Below the pieces are notes generated by a model, which saw only the letters and a program-made list of their open reading frames with translations, did no database searches and had not been told where the DNA came from. The position numbers and the translations under genes were made by a program. Positions 49,522 through 59,736 of a DNA stretch of 64,000 nt are shown piece by piece. The DNA is from Rhodococcus sp. BP22 (lineage in GTDB: Bacteria; Actinomycetota; Actinomycetes; Mycobacteriales; Mycobacteriaceae): the NCBI RefSeq assembly GCF_014281965.1, contig NZ_JACFTB010000001.1, positions 248,001 to 312,000 of the forward strand. Reading direction: 5' to 3'. The stretch's first letter is position 1; every line of letters starts with the position of its first letter.

Positions 49522-51093
49522 GTGACGCAGAAAAGATCGTTGCTCGCAGTTCTTCTCACGGTCTCGATGTTGGGGGCGGCATGCAGTGCTGGGCCGTCCG
49601 GGCGCCCGGACGTCGCCGTCGAGCAGAACTCCCCCGGGCAACCCGAAGAGTCGACTACCGATGCGAAACCAGAAAATCCAGAACTTCAGGTTCCGGTGAG
49701 CGATCTTGCGTGGACCGAGTGCACGCAGAGCACCTTCGATCTCTACGGCCTCACCTCGCGCACTCCCGGTGTCGTCCTCGAATGCGCAGACTTCGAAGCG
49801 CCTGTCGACCCATCCGGTCAGATGTTCGGGTCCTTCTCCGTCGGCGCACTGCGTGCGAAATTGGACAGGACACCGCCCGATGCCGCACCCCTGGTATTCA
49901 CCTCCGGCTCCGACCGTGCGTCGATCGCCACACTTGCCGACCTCGCGGCCGGCGCAAGCACGACGATGTTGGAGGCTCACCCGCTCGTCGCCGTCGATCG
50001 GCGCGGAATCGGCAGGTCGACAGCGATCGATTGCGTGAAAGCCGACACCCGCAAGACCCGCGAGACGCTGGCAAACCTCGGGCAATTTGCGGTGTCCGAC
50101 GGTGATGCCGCGGACCGCGCCGTCGCCGTCGGACGCGATGCGACGATCGAATGCACCGATCTACTGCAGCCACAGGAGATAGCTTTCGCGACCAGCTATG
50201 CGGCCGGCGATCTGGAACAGCTTCGAATCGCTTGGGGAGTCGATACCCTCGGCATCGTCGGCACCGGGAACGGTGCATTCACTGCGTTGGCGTATGCGGC
50301 TCAGTACCCGGACCGAGTGGCGAGGTTGATTCTCGATTCGCCCACCGGAGTGAATGTAGATCAGATGACCGTGGCCCAGCAGAAGACCGAAGGAAGGGAA
50401 GCTGCGTTCACTGCGTTCCTACAGCGATGCCAGGCCCTGCAGTGCTCGCTCGGATCCGACCCCAAGGGCGCGGTATCCGAACTGCTGGCACAGGTGGCAA
50501 GCGGAGACCTGGCACCTCTGTCGACCCACGCTGTGCTCGACGGGATCGCCTATGCACTCGCCTCATCCTCGGGCGACCCGTCGAGGCGGACAGTCGAGCT
50601 TGCCGACGCACTGTCGCGAGCCCTGTCCGGCGATCCGTCCGCGCTGAGCCAGCTGTCCTCACGCGGCGCTGTTGCCTACGGAACGGACGGTCAGTTCGTC
50701 GCGCGGTGCATCGACGGTCAGCAGTGGCCATCCCCGCAGTCCGTGCGGGATGCCGGCGCGAGTTGGAGCGAGCAGTACCCCATCTTCGGCACCGATGCCG
50801 CTCTGACAGCACTCACATGCTCTTCGTGGCCGACTACACCGGCCCCTCCCCTCCCGACGTCGTTGTCCGTGCCGGTTCTCGAACTCAGTGGCGCCGGTGA
50901 CCCGGTCGTCGGAAATGGGGGGTTCGCCAGTGTGACCGGGCTTGTTGCCGCCACCGGCGCACGTTCGGCCGCCATGACTTGGCAGGGCGCCGGCCACCCG
51001 GTACTCGGAGGGTCGGTGTGCGCCCAGGCCGCCGCCAGTGCCTACGCAACCGACGCGTCACTGCCTCCCGACGGCAGCGTCTGTCCCGCGTGA
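49522..51093 (+). CDS. Alpha/beta hydrolase-fold lipoprotein, Rv2672-like
   Basis: A 523-residue lipoprotein: signal peptide and lipobox (LLTVSMLGAAC), then an alpha/beta hydrolase of the TAP/SlpD type with DRRGIGRSTAIDC and YPDRVARLILDSPTG. The elbow reads GTGNG where active relatives have GxSxG, so the usual nucleophile Ser is absent at that position. A late GAGHPVLGG supplies the usual His region. Its location between the RibD-like gene and aftC matches Rv2672. Extracellular, possibly non-catalytic. Confidence 0.78.
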   Translation: MTQKRSLLAVLLTVSMLGAACSAGPSGRPDVAVEQNSPGQPEESTTDAKPENPELQVPVSDLAWTECTQSTFDLYGLTSRTPGVVLECADFEAPVDPSGQMFGSFSVGALRAKLDRTPPDAAPLVFTSGSDRASIATLADLAAGASTTMLEAHPLVAVDRRGIGRSTAIDCVKADTRKTRETLANLGQFAVSDGDAADRAVAVGRDATIECTDLLQPQEIAFATSYAAGDLEQLRIAWGVDTLGIVGTGNGAFTALAYAAQYPDRVARLILDSPTGVNVDQMTVAQQKTEGREAAFTAFLQRCQALQCSLGSDPKGAVSELLAQVASGDLAPLSTHAVLDGIAYALASSSGDPSRRTVELADALSRALSGDPSALSQLSSRGAVAYGTDGQFVARCIDGQQWPSPQSVRDAGASWSEQYPIFGTDAALTALTCSSWPTTPAPPLPTSLSVPVLELSGAGDPVVGNGGFASVTGLVAATGARSAAMTWQGAGHPVLGGSVCAQAAASAYATDASLPPDGSVCPA

Positions 51094-51139
51094 CACCTTC
51101 GCTATCGATCCAACGAGTGATACCGAATACATCCAACGG

Positions 51140-52441
51140 GTGTCGACGGTCATTGCACGAACCCGGCCAAGGTACCGTTCCCACGTGTCACTTAGCTTCC
51201 TCGAGCCCCGCAACGGCCGGACGACCGCGGATGTAGTCCGGTTCGCGCTATGGCCGATCGCCATCATGACAGTTCTCAACCGGGCGATCGTGCGAGCGGT
51301 CAACGGTGACTTCACCAATGATTTCAACCCCGTTTACCGGGCTGCTCTCGCGTTTCTCAATCGCGAGCCGGTGTACACGGCAAACTTCGACTCGGTCGAT
51401 CCGCACTATCTCTACCAACCGAGTGCGACGATGCTGTTGTCACCTCTCGCGGTCATCGATCCGGAACGTTCTCGCTGGTTGTTCATCTTGGCGAGCACGG
51501 TTGCCATCGTTCTTGCGTTGTACATCTTGCTCAAAATCTTCGGCTTCGGTCTGAACTCTGTCGCGGCGCCTGCACTTCTCCTTGCTGCCTTCGCGAGCGA
51601 AACAGTGACCAACACTCTGGTGTTCACCAACTTCAACGGTTTCGTTCTGTTGGGTGAGGTTGCCTTCATCTACTGGCTGCTCCAGCGAAAAGACTTGTCC
51701 GCCGGTGTGGCAATGGGGCTGACACTTGCCATCAAACCGATCCTCGCGCCGCTTCTGATCATTCCGTTGATGACCAAGCAGTGGAAAGTCTTCATCACCG
51801 CTGTTGCGATTCCTGTCGTGCTGCTTCTGATCGCATGGCCACTGTCGGCGGACCCGATGGAATTCATCGACCGCACCCTCCCGTACCTCCTCGAGTCGCG
51901 CGATTACTTCAACAGCGCGATTGTCGGCAACGGCCGCTACTACGGATTGCCGGAGTTCTTGATCTACGCAATCCGTGGTGTTCTCGGCGTGATGGTTCTG
52001 GTGTCGCTGTGGTTGCTCTATCGCTACTGCCGCGAGGACCGCCTGTTCTTCATAGCGACAACGTCGGGCCTTGTCCTGACGGCACATTGGCTACTCGGGT
52101 CACTCGGCCAGATGTACTACTCGATGCTGCTGTTCCCGCTGTTGATGACGGTCGTGCTCAAGAACTCGGTTCTCCGAAATTGGCCGGCGTGGCTCGCAAT
52201 CTATGGATTCATGAGCTACGACCGTTGGTTGTCCGGTCGATTCCCGACAGGTGGCCGAGCAATGGACTATATGCGCACAACATTCGGCTGGAGCTTGCTG
52301 ATCATCGTGATCTTCTCGGTTCTGATCGGTCGGTACTTCGCTGCTCGCAGTGACGGACGCCTCGACGACGGAATCGAACCCGAGCACCTCCTCCCGGAGA
52401 GCTCACCTGCGCAAACAACGAAGCAGCTCGAGAAGTATTAG
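51140..52441 (+). CDS. aftC: AftC-type alpha-(1->3) arabinofuranosyltransferase
   Basis: About 433 residues with roughly ten transmembrane helices (GT-C/GT87, DUF2029). The first loop has NDFNPVYRAALAFLNREPVY and VDPHYLYQPSATMLL, followed by SETVTNTLVFTNFNGFVLL and SRDYFNSAIVGNGRYYGLP, closely resembling M. tuberculosis AftC (Rv2673), which adds alpha-1,3 arabinofuranose branches to arabinogalactan and lipoarabinomannan from decaprenyl-phosphoryl arabinose. The start is uncertain: GTG 51140 or GTG 51185; ATG 51038 overlaps the lipoprotein gene. Confidence 0.85.
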   Translation: MSTVIARTRPRYRSHVSLSFLEPRNGRTTADVVRFALWPIAIMTVLNRAIVRAVNGDFTNDFNPVYRAALAFLNREPVYTANFDSVDPHYLYQPSATMLLSPLAVIDPERSRWLFILASTVAIVLALYILLKIFGFGLNSVAAPALLLAAFASETVTNTLVFTNFNGFVLLGEVAFIYWLLQRKDLSAGVAMGLTLAIKPILAPLLIIPLMTKQWKVFITAVAIPVVLLLIAWPLSADPMEFIDRTLPYLLESRDYFNSAIVGNGRYYGLPEFLIYAIRGVLGVMVLVSLWLLYRYCREDRLFFIATTSGLVLTAHWLLGSLGQMYYSMLLFPLLMTVVLKNSVLRNWPAWLAIYGFMSYDRWLSGRFPTGGRAMDYMRTTFGWSLLIIVIFSVLIGRYFAARSDGRLDDGIEPEHLLPESSPAQTTKQLEKY

Positions 52442-52450
52442 CGTGGTGTC

Positions 52451-52876
52451 ATGAGTTCAGCGACCGATAAAAATTCTGTTCCCGCCGTTCAGCTCACCGA
52501 CGCACAATGGCGCGAAAAGCTCACCCCCGAGGAGTACGCAGTCCTGCGTCAGGCGGGCACCGAGCGTCCGTTCGTCGGGGAGTACACCGACACCAAGACC
52601 GATGGTGTGTACAACTGCCGCGCATGCGGGGCAGAACTGTTTCGCAGTACCGAGAAGTTCGAGTCACACTGCGGTTGGCCGTCCTTCTTCGATCCCGCAG
52701 ACAGTGACGCTGTCATTCTCAACGAGGACACCACGCTCGGGATGCGACGCGTGGAGGTCATCTGCAAGAACTGCCACAGCCACCTCGGCCACGTCTTCGA
52801 GGGCGAGGGTTACCCGACGCCCACAGATCAGCGGTACTGCATCAACTCGATTTCTCTCGTTCTCGACCCATCCTGA
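52451..52876 (+). CDS. msrB: Peptide-methionine (R)-S-oxide reductase MsrB
   Basis: A 141-residue enzyme with two zinc CxxC pairs (CRACGAELF and CKNCHSHLG), the GWPSFFDP motif and the catalytic Cys in RYCINSISL. It reduces methionine-R-sulfoxide in proteins. Starts 9 bp after aftC, as with Rv2673-Rv2674. Confidence 0.95.
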   Translation: MSSATDKNSVPAVQLTDAQWREKLTPEEYAVLRQAGTERPFVGEYTDTKTDGVYNCRACGAELFRSTEKFESHCGWPSFFDPADSDAVILNEDTTLGMRRVEVICKNCHSHLGHVFEGEGYPTPTDQRYCINSISLVLDPS

Positions 52877-52942
52877 AGCCCGTCCGAACGAGTGCGCGAC
52901 AGGCGACTCCCCACACCTTGATGCGCAGAGCATAATGTGACG

Positions 52943-53401
52943 ATGCGCACTTTCACCTCAGCACAGCAGATCACTGCGGCCGTCGGCGAGGACCTCGGCA
53001 CGAGTGACTGGATGCAGATCACTCAAGCCCGGGTCAACACCTTCGCCGACGCCACGGGTGATGAGCAGTGGATTCATGTCGACGTCGAACGAGCCAAGAA
53101 GGAAAGCCCGTTCGGCGGCCCGATTGCGCACGGCTACTTGAGCTTGTCCTTGATCCCGGTACTCACTTGGCAGATCTACACCATCGAGAATGCCAAGCTC
53201 GGAATCAACTACGGGTCCAACAAGGTTCGCTTCATCAACCCAGTCAAGGTCGGATCTCACGTCCGGTTGCAGACCACACTGACTTCGGCCGAAGAAGTGT
53301 CCGGTGGCGCACTCCAGATCGTGGCCACCAACACACTTCACATCGAGGGCGAAGACAAGCCCGCGTTGATTGCGGAAACGATCAGCCGAGTGGTCTTCTG
53401 A
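52943..53401 (+). CDS. MaoC-like (R)-specific enoyl-CoA hydratase
   Basis: A 152-residue single hot-dog-domain hydratase with FADATGDEQWIHVDVERAKK, then GGPIAHGYLSLSLIP, carrying the Asp/His pair of the R-hydratase motif. It resembles M. tuberculosis HtdZ (Rv0130). ATG 52943 matches that start; GTG 52937 is possible. Its 3' end overlaps the molybdopterin oxidoreductase gene on the other strand by 20 bp. Confidence 0.88.
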   Translation: MRTFTSAQQITAAVGEDLGTSDWMQITQARVNTFADATGDEQWIHVDVERAKKESPFGGPIAHGYLSLSLIPVLTWQIYTIENAKLGINYGSNKVRFINPVKVGSHVRLQTTLTSAEEVSGGALQIVATNTLHIEGEDKPALIAETISRVVF

Positions 53402-55715
53402 CCGTCTCTCGTTCTACGAACTGTGGCGGATCGAACGCGGTGATCGGTGGCACTACGCCGTCGAAGCGTTCGATCTGCACCAGCACATGCTGGCCCGTGC
53501 ACCCGTGTGACAGCGAGGAGGTGCCGACGTCTGCTGTCAGTACATTCGGATTGCCATGCACGCACATCGATCCGACGTCCGCGGGGTCCTCGGGGTCGTA
53601 CCAGGCACCCGTCGCCAACTGCACCACGGCGGGCATCATGTCCTCGTCCACCACGACGCCGGCGAGACAAGCACCACGATCGTTGAAGACCCTGACTACG
53701 TCGCCGTCGTGTAGCCCTCGGTCGGTCGCAGCCTTCGGGTGCATCCGGATCGGCTCACGGTCGTGCACCTTCGAAGCCTGACTTCTCGCTCCGTGATCGA
53801 GCTGGCTGTGCAGCCGTGTTCGTGGCTGATTCGCGATCAGATGTAGTGGGAACTGTTGCGCGCGTACTCCTTTGAGCCACTCCACCGGTTCGTACCATGC
53901 TGGGTGCCCGATGCAGTCCTCGTAACCGAACTTCTCGATCACCTCGGAGAATATTTCTATGCGCCCACTCGGGGTTCGAAGCGGGTACTTCTCGGGATCG
54001 CCGCGGTAGTCCTCGAGCAGGGTCAGCCCGTCCTCGGTCGCCATCGGCCATGAACCGAGCTGCCAAAATTCGTCGAAATCTGGAGTGTCCACATTCATTC
54101 CGCGCAGGTAACCGCGCCACTGATCGTAGAGATGCTCCACCCACTCCTCCGAGGTGCGCCCCTCGGTGAATTGCGCACCGACTCCAAGTCTTTCGGCCAC
54201 CGCGGAGAACGTATCGTAGTCGTCTCGCGCGTCGGCAAATCGGGGCACGGCAGGGTGCATGGCGACCAGCAATGGATCGTTGCGTGTGCAGCTGATGTCA
54301 CTGCGCTCGAGCGACGTCGTCGACGGGACGACGATGTCGGCGTGCTTGGCCATGGGCGTCCAGTACGGGTCGTGCACCACAACCGTGTCGGGCCGTGCCA
54401 GCGCCCGGCGAAGTCGTCCGAGATCCTGATGGTGATGGAAGGGATTGCCTCCCGCCCAGTGGACCAGCCGAATATCGGGATACGTCAGTCGCTGTCCGTT
54501 GAAATCGAACTCCTCACCGGGGTGGAGAAGCATGTCCGACACGGCAGCCACCGGGATGAACGCCTTCACCGGATTCGAGCCCTGAGGCAAGGTGGGAAGC
54601 GGATACGGTACCGGCGCGAGACCAGGCTCGTTCATCGACCCGTAGCCGTGCCCGAATCCCCCACCGGGGATGCCGATCTGTCCGAGCATCGACGCCAGTG
54701 TCACGCCCATCCACGGTGCTTGCTCGCCCGATTTCGTCCGCTGCAGAGACCACGTGACGGTGACCAAAGTGCGCCGCCTCGCCATCTCGCGTGCGAGGTC
54801 GGTGATCTCCGAGGTGGAGACTCCACAGATGTGCGACGCCCACTCTGCGGTCTTGGGCGTGCCGTCCGTGACTCCGAGCAGATACTCCTCGAAGCGCGCG
54901 TATCCGGTGCAGTATCGGTCGAGAAATGCTGTGTCGTGCAGATTTTCGGAGACCAGAACGTAGGCGAGTCCGAGCATCATCGCGACATCGGTGCCTGGAA
55001 TCGGCGTCAGCCAACGAGCCGCACCGTCGAGATCGTTTCGAAGCGGACTGATGGTGACGATCTTTCCGCCACGGGCGCGTAGCGCATCCAGAGCCGACGC
55101 CGTGGGATGGTCGGAGGTTCCTCCGTGGTTGATGCCGGTATTCTTCAGCGGAATTCCGCCGAACGCGACGATCAGTTCCGTCTTCCGGGCGATCACGTCC
55201 CAGGAGGTGGAGCGAGAGAACATCTTCCAGTGCGCTCCCAGAACGTACGGCATGACGACGCCGGTGGCTCCGAGAGAATAGCTGTGCACCGAGCGCGTGT
55301 AGCCGCCGATGCAATTGAGAAATCGGTGAACCTGGCTCTGCGCGTGATGGAATCGTCCGGCACTGGCCCACCCGTAGGAGCCACCGTAGATCGCCTGGTT
55401 GCCATGCCTGTCGATCACGCGAGAAAGCTCGGCAGCCAGCAATTCGGTGAGTTCGTCCCAGGAGACCGACACGAACTCCTCGCTGCCGCGCCGATCCGTC
55501 GGACCTGGGCCGCGCTCGAGCCAGCCGCGTCGAACGGCAGGGCCTTGCACCCGAGACCGGTGTGTCACCGAGCCGACGAGATTGCCCAGCACGGGCGAGG
55601 GGTTACGGTCGGTCTTCTGGGGATGCACGGCGGTCACCTCGCCGTCGGCACTTTCAGCTCGAAACATTCCCCAGTGACCCATGTGCTGAGACAGTCCCGG
55701 GTGCGGCTGCTTCAT
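53382..55715 (-). CDS. Molybdopterin oxidoreductase, DMSO/TMAO/biotin sulfoxide reductase family
   Basis: A 777-residue bis-MGD enzyme. The molybdenum-ligand region YGGSYGWASAGRFHHAQSQ carries the Ser typical of the BisC/TorA/DorA group. Domain order is standard: GTDVAMMLGLAYVLVSENLH, the SMLGQIGIPGGGFGHGYGSM cofactor loop, and a C-terminal MGD-binding domain (PIRMHPKAATDRGLHDGDVV). No N-terminal Fe-S Cys cluster and no Tat signal are seen, so it is probably cytoplasmic and BisC-like, reducing S- or N-oxides. Last gene of the heme operon; ATG overlaps the HAD stop. Confidence 0.85.
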   Translation of the reverse strand: MKQPHPGLSQHMGHWGMFRAESADGEVTAVHPQKTDRNPSPVLGNLVGSVTHRSRVQGPAVRRGWLERGPGPTDRRGSEEFVSVSWDELTELLAAELSRVIDRHGNQAIYGGSYGWASAGRFHHAQSQVHRFLNCIGGYTRSVHSYSLGATGVVMPYVLGAHWKMFSRSTSWDVIARKTELIVAFGGIPLKNTGINHGGTSDHPTASALDALRARGGKIVTISPLRNDLDGAARWLTPIPGTDVAMMLGLAYVLVSENLHDTAFLDRYCTGYARFEEYLLGVTDGTPKTAEWASHICGVSTSEITDLAREMARRRTLVTVTWSLQRTKSGEQAPWMGVTLASMLGQIGIPGGGFGHGYGSMNEPGLAPVPYPLPTLPQGSNPVKAFIPVAAVSDMLLHPGEEFDFNGQRLTYPDIRLVHWAGGNPFHHHQDLGRLRRALARPDTVVVHDPYWTPMAKHADIVVPSTTSLERSDISCTRNDPLLVAMHPAVPRFADARDDYDTFSAVAERLGVGAQFTEGRTSEEWVEHLYDQWRGYLRGMNVDTPDFDEFWQLGSWPMATEDGLTLLEDYRGDPEKYPLRTPSGRIEIFSEVIEKFGYEDCIGHPAWYEPVEWLKGVRAQQFPLHLIANQPRTRLHSQLDHGARSQASKVHDREPIRMHPKAATDRGLHDGDVVRVFNDRGACLAGVVVDEDMMPAVVQLATGAWYDPEDPADVGSMCVHGNPNVLTADVGTSSLSHGCTGQHVLVQIERFDGVVPPITAFDPPQFVERETVRRPLG

Positions 55716-56461
55716 CGAATTCCGTTGCTCGCCAGTACATCCAGCAAGGCGGTGGGACGCTCTCCCGTAGCGATCGGATCGACGAGGGCGAAAGAGCACC
55801 CTATTGCCCGTGCGGCCCCGTCGGCCTCTTCACTGTCACCGACCATCAATGTCCGCGCCGGATCCACCCCGAGCGAACGCACCGCAGAAAGGAATATTTC
55901 CGGCTGAGGTTTGACGTAACCGACCTCGTACGACAAGACGAACTCGCTGACGTAGTCGCTCACTCCGAGCGTGTCGAATGCCGGGCGGATGTCGAAGGCA
56001 ATATTGCTCAGCACCGCAACTGGTATCGCTCTGCCGGCGAGCATCGCCAGCACGTGCGCCGTATCCGGGTACGGAGTCCAGCACGATGGGTCGATCACTC
56101 GGTCGTACACCGACTCGGCCTGAGCGCGGTCGATGACGCCGGATTCACGAAGAACATGCAAATATGCCTGACGGTGCAGCGCCGGATCGAGATCGCGGTT
56201 GCGCCAGGCGTGTCTGCTCACTTCGTCGAACTCGACGACCTCCCCCACCGGCGCAGTCATCCGTCGCATCAATTCCGCCGCACGGTGACCGTCGACCGGT
56301 GTTCCGTCCGAGTGCGTGACGGTCTCGAACCAACTTTCGTCCTCCTCCAAACGGAACAGCGTTCCGGAGAAGTCGAACACCACAGCCTCGATCGGAGACG
56401 CGACGGACTGGTGACGCACAATGCCTGCCCCCACCGCGTGCGTCTCCGACCCCGAGGTCAC
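55712..56461 (-). CDS. HAD-superfamily hydrolase
   Basis: A 249-residue phosphatase-like protein with motif [12 protein letters not shown] (first Asp, with Ser in place of the second Asp: DFSGT), motif [11 protein letters not shown], motif III KPQPEIF and motif [18 protein letters not shown]. The changed second Asp may affect catalysis. Both junctions overlap (GTGA with hemQ, ATGA with the oxidoreductase). The substrate is unknown. Confidence 0.8.
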   Translation of the reverse strand: MTSGSETHAVGAGIVRHQSVASPIEAVVFDFSGTLFRLEEDESWFETVTHSDGTPVDGHRAAELMRRMTAPVGEVVEFDEVSRHAWRNRDLDPALHRQAYLHVLRESGVIDRAQAESVYDRVIDPSCWTPYPDTAHVLAMLAGRAIPVAVLSNIAFDIRPAFDTLGVSDYVSEFVLSYEVGYVKPQPEIFLSAVRSLGVDPARTLMVGDSEEADGAARAIGCSFALVDPIATGERPTALLDVLASNGIR

Positions 56462-57153
56462 GGCAGTGACGTGACGAGCGCTTCGACGTCGACGCGTGGC
56501 CCGGTGAAGAATGGAGTCTCTTCGCGAACGTGCCTACGTGCCTCGGTTGCGCGTAGATCCCGCATCAGGTCGACGATGCGATCGAGTTCGGGAGCTTCGA
56601 AGGCGAGGATCCACTCGTAGTCACCCAACGCGAACGCCGGGACCGTGTTGGCGCGCACGTCCTTGTATCCGCGCGCGGCCTTGCCATGGTCGGAGAGCAT
56701 CGTGCGTCGCTCTTCGTCGGGGAGCAAGTACCAATCGATGGAACGCACGAACGGGTAGACACAGATGTAGGCACCGGGTTCTTCACCAGCGATGAACGCT
56801 GGGACGTGGGACTTGTTGAACTCGGCAGGACGATGCAGCGCGGTGTTGCTCCACACCGGGGTACTGGCCTTGCCGAGCGCGGTGGTACGACGAAAATCCG
56901 AGTACGTGGCCTGCAGGTCCTCGATCCGCTCCGCGTGTGTCCACACCATGAAGTCGGCGTCGGCTCGCATGCCTGCGATGTCGTACACACCACGTACTGC
57001 GACGCCCTTTTCTTCCTGACTCTCGAAGAACACTCGCGCCTGCTTGGCGGCTTCGGCTCGATCCTCGCCCAGGACGCCGGGTGTGACCTTGAAGACCGAG
57101 AACATCAGGTAGCGGAGGGTCGAATTGAGGGTTGTGTAGTCCAAACGTGGCAT
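56458..57153 (-). CDS. hemQ: Coproheme decarboxylase HemQ/ChdC
   Basis: A 231-residue chlorite-dismutase-fold enzyme that converts coproheme to heme b using peroxide. Visible key parts: [15 protein letters not shown] (catalytic Tyr and a WYLL strand), [15 protein letters not shown] (the proximal His) and [14 protein letters not shown]. The start [13 protein letters not shown] at 57153 matches actinobacterial HemQ. It begins 4 bp after the hemY stop, as in Rv2676c-Rv2677c. Confidence 0.93.
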   Translation of the reverse strand: MPRLDYTTLNSTLRYLMFSVFKVTPGVLGEDRAEAAKQARVFFESQEEKGVAVRGVYDIAGMRADADFMVWTHAERIEDLQATYSDFRRTTALGKASTPVWSNTALHRPAEFNKSHVPAFIAGEEPGAYICVYPFVRSIDWYLLPDEERRTMLSDHGKAARGYKDVRANTVPAFALGDYEWILAFEAPELDRIVDLMRDLRATEARRHVREETPFFTGPRVDVEALVTSLP

Positions 57154-57157
57154 GCCC

Positions 57158-58519
57158 CTATCGTGCCACTTCCACAATGCGTGTGGCCGCTCTGGTGGCG
57201 GAAGCGACACAAGCCGGCACTCCGACACCGTGGCTCCACGCACCTGCCACGGCCAACCCGTCGACATCCCGCACAGCTGCCTCGATTGCGGCAACTCGGT
57301 CCACGTGACCTGGTGCGTACTGCGGTAGCCCGCCGTGCCATCGCTGCACGAACGAGGACGACGGCGCAGAATCCATGCCGGTCACCCGGTGCAGGTCTCG
57401 TACGGCCGCCTCGACCAACTGCTCGTCGGACCAGGCGAGCGGTCCTGTGTCACCGAATCTTGCCAGCGAAGCACGGACCAGTGAGATGCCACGCTCCGCG
57501 ATATGTGACCACTTTTTACTGGACAACGTGAACGCTTTGGCGGACAGACCGGCATCGGTGGCCACGAGTACGCCGGAGTTGTCGGGGAGATCGACGGCGG
57601 TGTCGAACGCCATGGCCACCACGACCGACGACGCGAGTTCGATTTCGGCTGCGGCTGCGGCTGCATCCGGAACGACAGAGCCCAGTATCGACGCCAGTGC
57701 CGGCGCGGGAACTGCCAGCACCACCGCGTCGAACTGCCCGATCGAATCCACCACCCAACCGCTGTTCTCGCGGCGCACGGACGTCACGGCAGTGCCCAAC
57801 AAGGTGCGCGGTGCTGCGGCCGCAACCAGCGCGTAGATCAAGGTGCGATATCCATCACGCAGTGCACCGAATACCGGCGCGGAACTCGGAGCCGGAAGCA
57901 CGGACGCCACGGCCGCCGACAGACTGGAAGCTCCGGCGTCCAGGGCCGCTGCCAGGGTAGGTAGTGCTGCGCGAACTCCGATCGAATCGGAAAGCCCCGA
58001 GTAGACGCCGCCCAGCAACGGGTCGACCGATCTCGCGAGAACCTGTGCACCGAATCGCGACCCGACCAACTCGGCGACGCTGAGGTCGCTGGTTCGGTCC
58101 CAGGACAACTCGGTATCGCCCTCACCGGCGATTGTGGCCAGCGACTGTGCATCCACGAGGCCGTCCACGGAGGCCGCGTCCGCCGGGATACCCATCAGGG
58201 TCCTGGCCGGGAGTGGGTGAAGCCTCTCGCCCGAGAAGATGAGAGGGCGCAATCCGGCCGGATGGACCAGCTGGGCGCTCAATCCGAGCTCATCCATCAG
58301 GGCAGGCACTTCGGGTCTACGGCCGATGAAAGCTTCGGCACCGACATCGAACGGTCCGCCTGCCAACGTGACCGTGCGCAACGTGCCGCCGAGGCGCATC
58401 GATTCTTCGACGATGGTGATATCGGCTTCGGGACCCCACCTCTGCCGCAGCCTGAAGGCCGCGACAAGACCGGTTATCCCGCCACCCACCACCACAACGC
58501 GAGGGGGCCTCCCGGTCAC
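57158..58519 (-). CDS. hemY: Coproporphyrinogen/protoporphyrinogen oxidase HemY (CgoX)
   Basis: A 453-residue FAD enzyme: dinucleotide fold [19 protein letters not shown] (residues 8-26), a central substrate domain and the C-terminal FAD loop [20 protein letters not shown]. In this group the enzyme oxidises coproporphyrinogen III to coproporphyrin III. GTG 58519 overlaps the hemE stop (GTGA). Confidence 0.93.
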   Translation of the reverse strand: MTGRPPRVVVVGGGITGLVAAFRLRQRWGPEADITIVEESMRLGGTLRTVTLAGGPFDVGAEAFIGRRPEVPALMDELGLSAQLVHPAGLRPLIFSGERLHPLPARTLMGIPADAASVDGLVDAQSLATIAGEGDTELSWDRTSDLSVAELVGSRFGAQVLARSVDPLLGGVYSGLSDSIGVRAALPTLAAALDAGASSLSAAVASVLPAPSSAPVFGALRDGYRTLIYALVAAAAPRTLLGTAVTSVRRENSGWVVDSIGQFDAVVLAVPAPALASILGSVVPDAAAAAAEIELASSVVVAMAFDTAVDLPDNSGVLVATDAGLSAKAFTLSSKKWSHIAERGISLVRASLARFGDTGPLAWSDEQLVEAAVRDLHRVTGMDSAPSSSFVQRWHGGLPQYAPGHVDRVAAIEAAVRDVDGLAVAGAWSHGVGVPACVASATRAATRIVEVAR

Positions 58520-59580
58520 AGCGAGTGCACCAACTCCACAACCCGGGTCAGCACATCCGGATCGGTATCGGGCAGAACTCCGTGACCGAGGTTGAATACA
58601 TGACCCACAGCGCCTCCTTCGACGGCGCGATCGCCCTCGGCGACGATGCGTCGAACCTCACTCTCCACGGCATCCCAACCTGCGAAGAGCACCGCGGGGT
58701 CCAGGTTTCCTTGTAAAGCCTTCCCCGGGCCGACGCGTCGGGCTGCGACATCGAGGGGAATCCTCCAGTCGACACCGACCATGTCGGCACCGGCCTCTCC
58801 CATGGCACCGAGAAGTTCGCCGGTCCCGACACCGAAATGAATCTTTGGTACGCCGGCCGGGGACATCGCATCGAGCACCTTCGTCGAGTGAGGCAGCACG
58901 AACTCGCGGTAGTCCGCCAGTGAGAGCGCGCCGGCCCAGGAGTCGAAGAGCTGAATTGCGTCGACACCCGCCGCTAGCTGCGCCTGCAGGAACGTGATCG
59001 TCGTATCGGCGAGAGTGTCGAGAAGGGTGTGCCACGTGGCTGGATCAGAGCGCATGAGCGCTTTCGTCTTCTCGTGGTTCTTACTCGGTCCACCTTCGAC
59101 CAAGTAAGAGGCAAGCGTGAACGGAGCTCCTGCAAACCCGATGAGCGGGGTATCGCCCAGTTCGCGGGTGAGCGTTGTCACCGCATTGGTCACCGGCTCG
59201 ACCTGCTCGGCGCTCAACAGCGGCAACGCAGCGACGTCGGCTGCAGAACGGACCGGCGTTGCCACCACCGGCCCGGTGCCGGCAACGATGTCGAGATCGA
59301 TACCCGCGGCCTTCAGAGGAACCACGATGTCCGAGAAAAGGATGGCTGCGTCGACGTCGTGGCGTCGAACCGGCTGCAGCGTGATCTCGACGACCAGGTC
59401 GGCAGTGAAGCAGGACTCCAGCATGCCGGTACCGGCTCTGAGCTTGCGGTACTCGGGTAGCGATCGCCCTGCCTGCCGCATGAACCACACCGGACGACGT
59501 GATGTCGCCCGTCCCGCAATGGTGGCCAACAAAGGCGCGTCGGGCAGCTGACGGCGAGGGTACGGCGCGATTGTGTTCAT
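58516..59580 (-). CDS. hemE: Uroporphyrinogen decarboxylase HemE
   Basis: A 354-residue enzyme that removes four carboxyls from uroporphyrinogen III. Signatures: [38 protein letters not shown], and [20 protein letters not shown] 59580 ([18 protein letters not shown]) is preferred; an in-frame ATG at 59598 adds six residues. First gene of the leftward heme operon. Confidence 0.94.
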   Translation of the reverse strand: MNTIAPYPRRQLPDAPLLATIAGRATSRRPVWFMRQAGRSLPEYRKLRAGTGMLESCFTADLVVEITLQPVRRHDVDAAILFSDIVVPLKAAGIDLDIVAGTGPVVATPVRSAADVAALPLLSAEQVEPVTNAVTTLTRELGDTPLIGFAGAPFTLASYLVEGGPSKNHEKTKALMRSDPATWHTLLDTLADTTITFLQAQLAAGVDAIQLFDSWAGALSLADYREFVLPHSTKVLDAMSPAGVPKIHFGVGTGELLGAMGEAGADMVGVDWRIPLDVAARRVGPGKALQGNLDPAVLFAGWDAVESEVRRIVAEGDRAVEGGAVGHVFNLGHGVLPDTDPDVLTRVVELVHSL

Positions 59581-59649
59581 TGCCATCCATGCTGCCATGA
59601 GTACAGAATATTGCCGCCATGCAGGCCTGAGCGCGCCTCATGGCCCCGT

Positions 59650-59677
59650 CGACTGCAGGTCGGTTGCCCTGCAGTCG
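59650..59677. promoter_or_regulatory. Hairpin between divergent hemE and DUF3000 genes
   Basis: Perfect 10-bp arms CGACTGCAGG and CCTGCAGTCG with an 8-nt loop in the shared promoter region. Could be an operator or a leader structure. Confidence 0.4.
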
Positions 59678-59736
59678 GTCGCACTTGCGGCGCGCCTCCG
59701 ACGAACCCGAAGGTGACGAGTCTAACGTCCGGAGTC

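Noticed and set aside
49126-50085. Long minus-strand open frame opposite the RibD-like and lipoprotein genes
   Set aside because: Arg/Pro-rich shadow typical of high-GC DNA without any motif; both plus-strand genes are well supported.
54132-55082. Plus-strand frame inside the molybdopterin oxidoreductase gene
   Set aside because: Antisense shadow with no recognisable domain and no ribosome-binding site.
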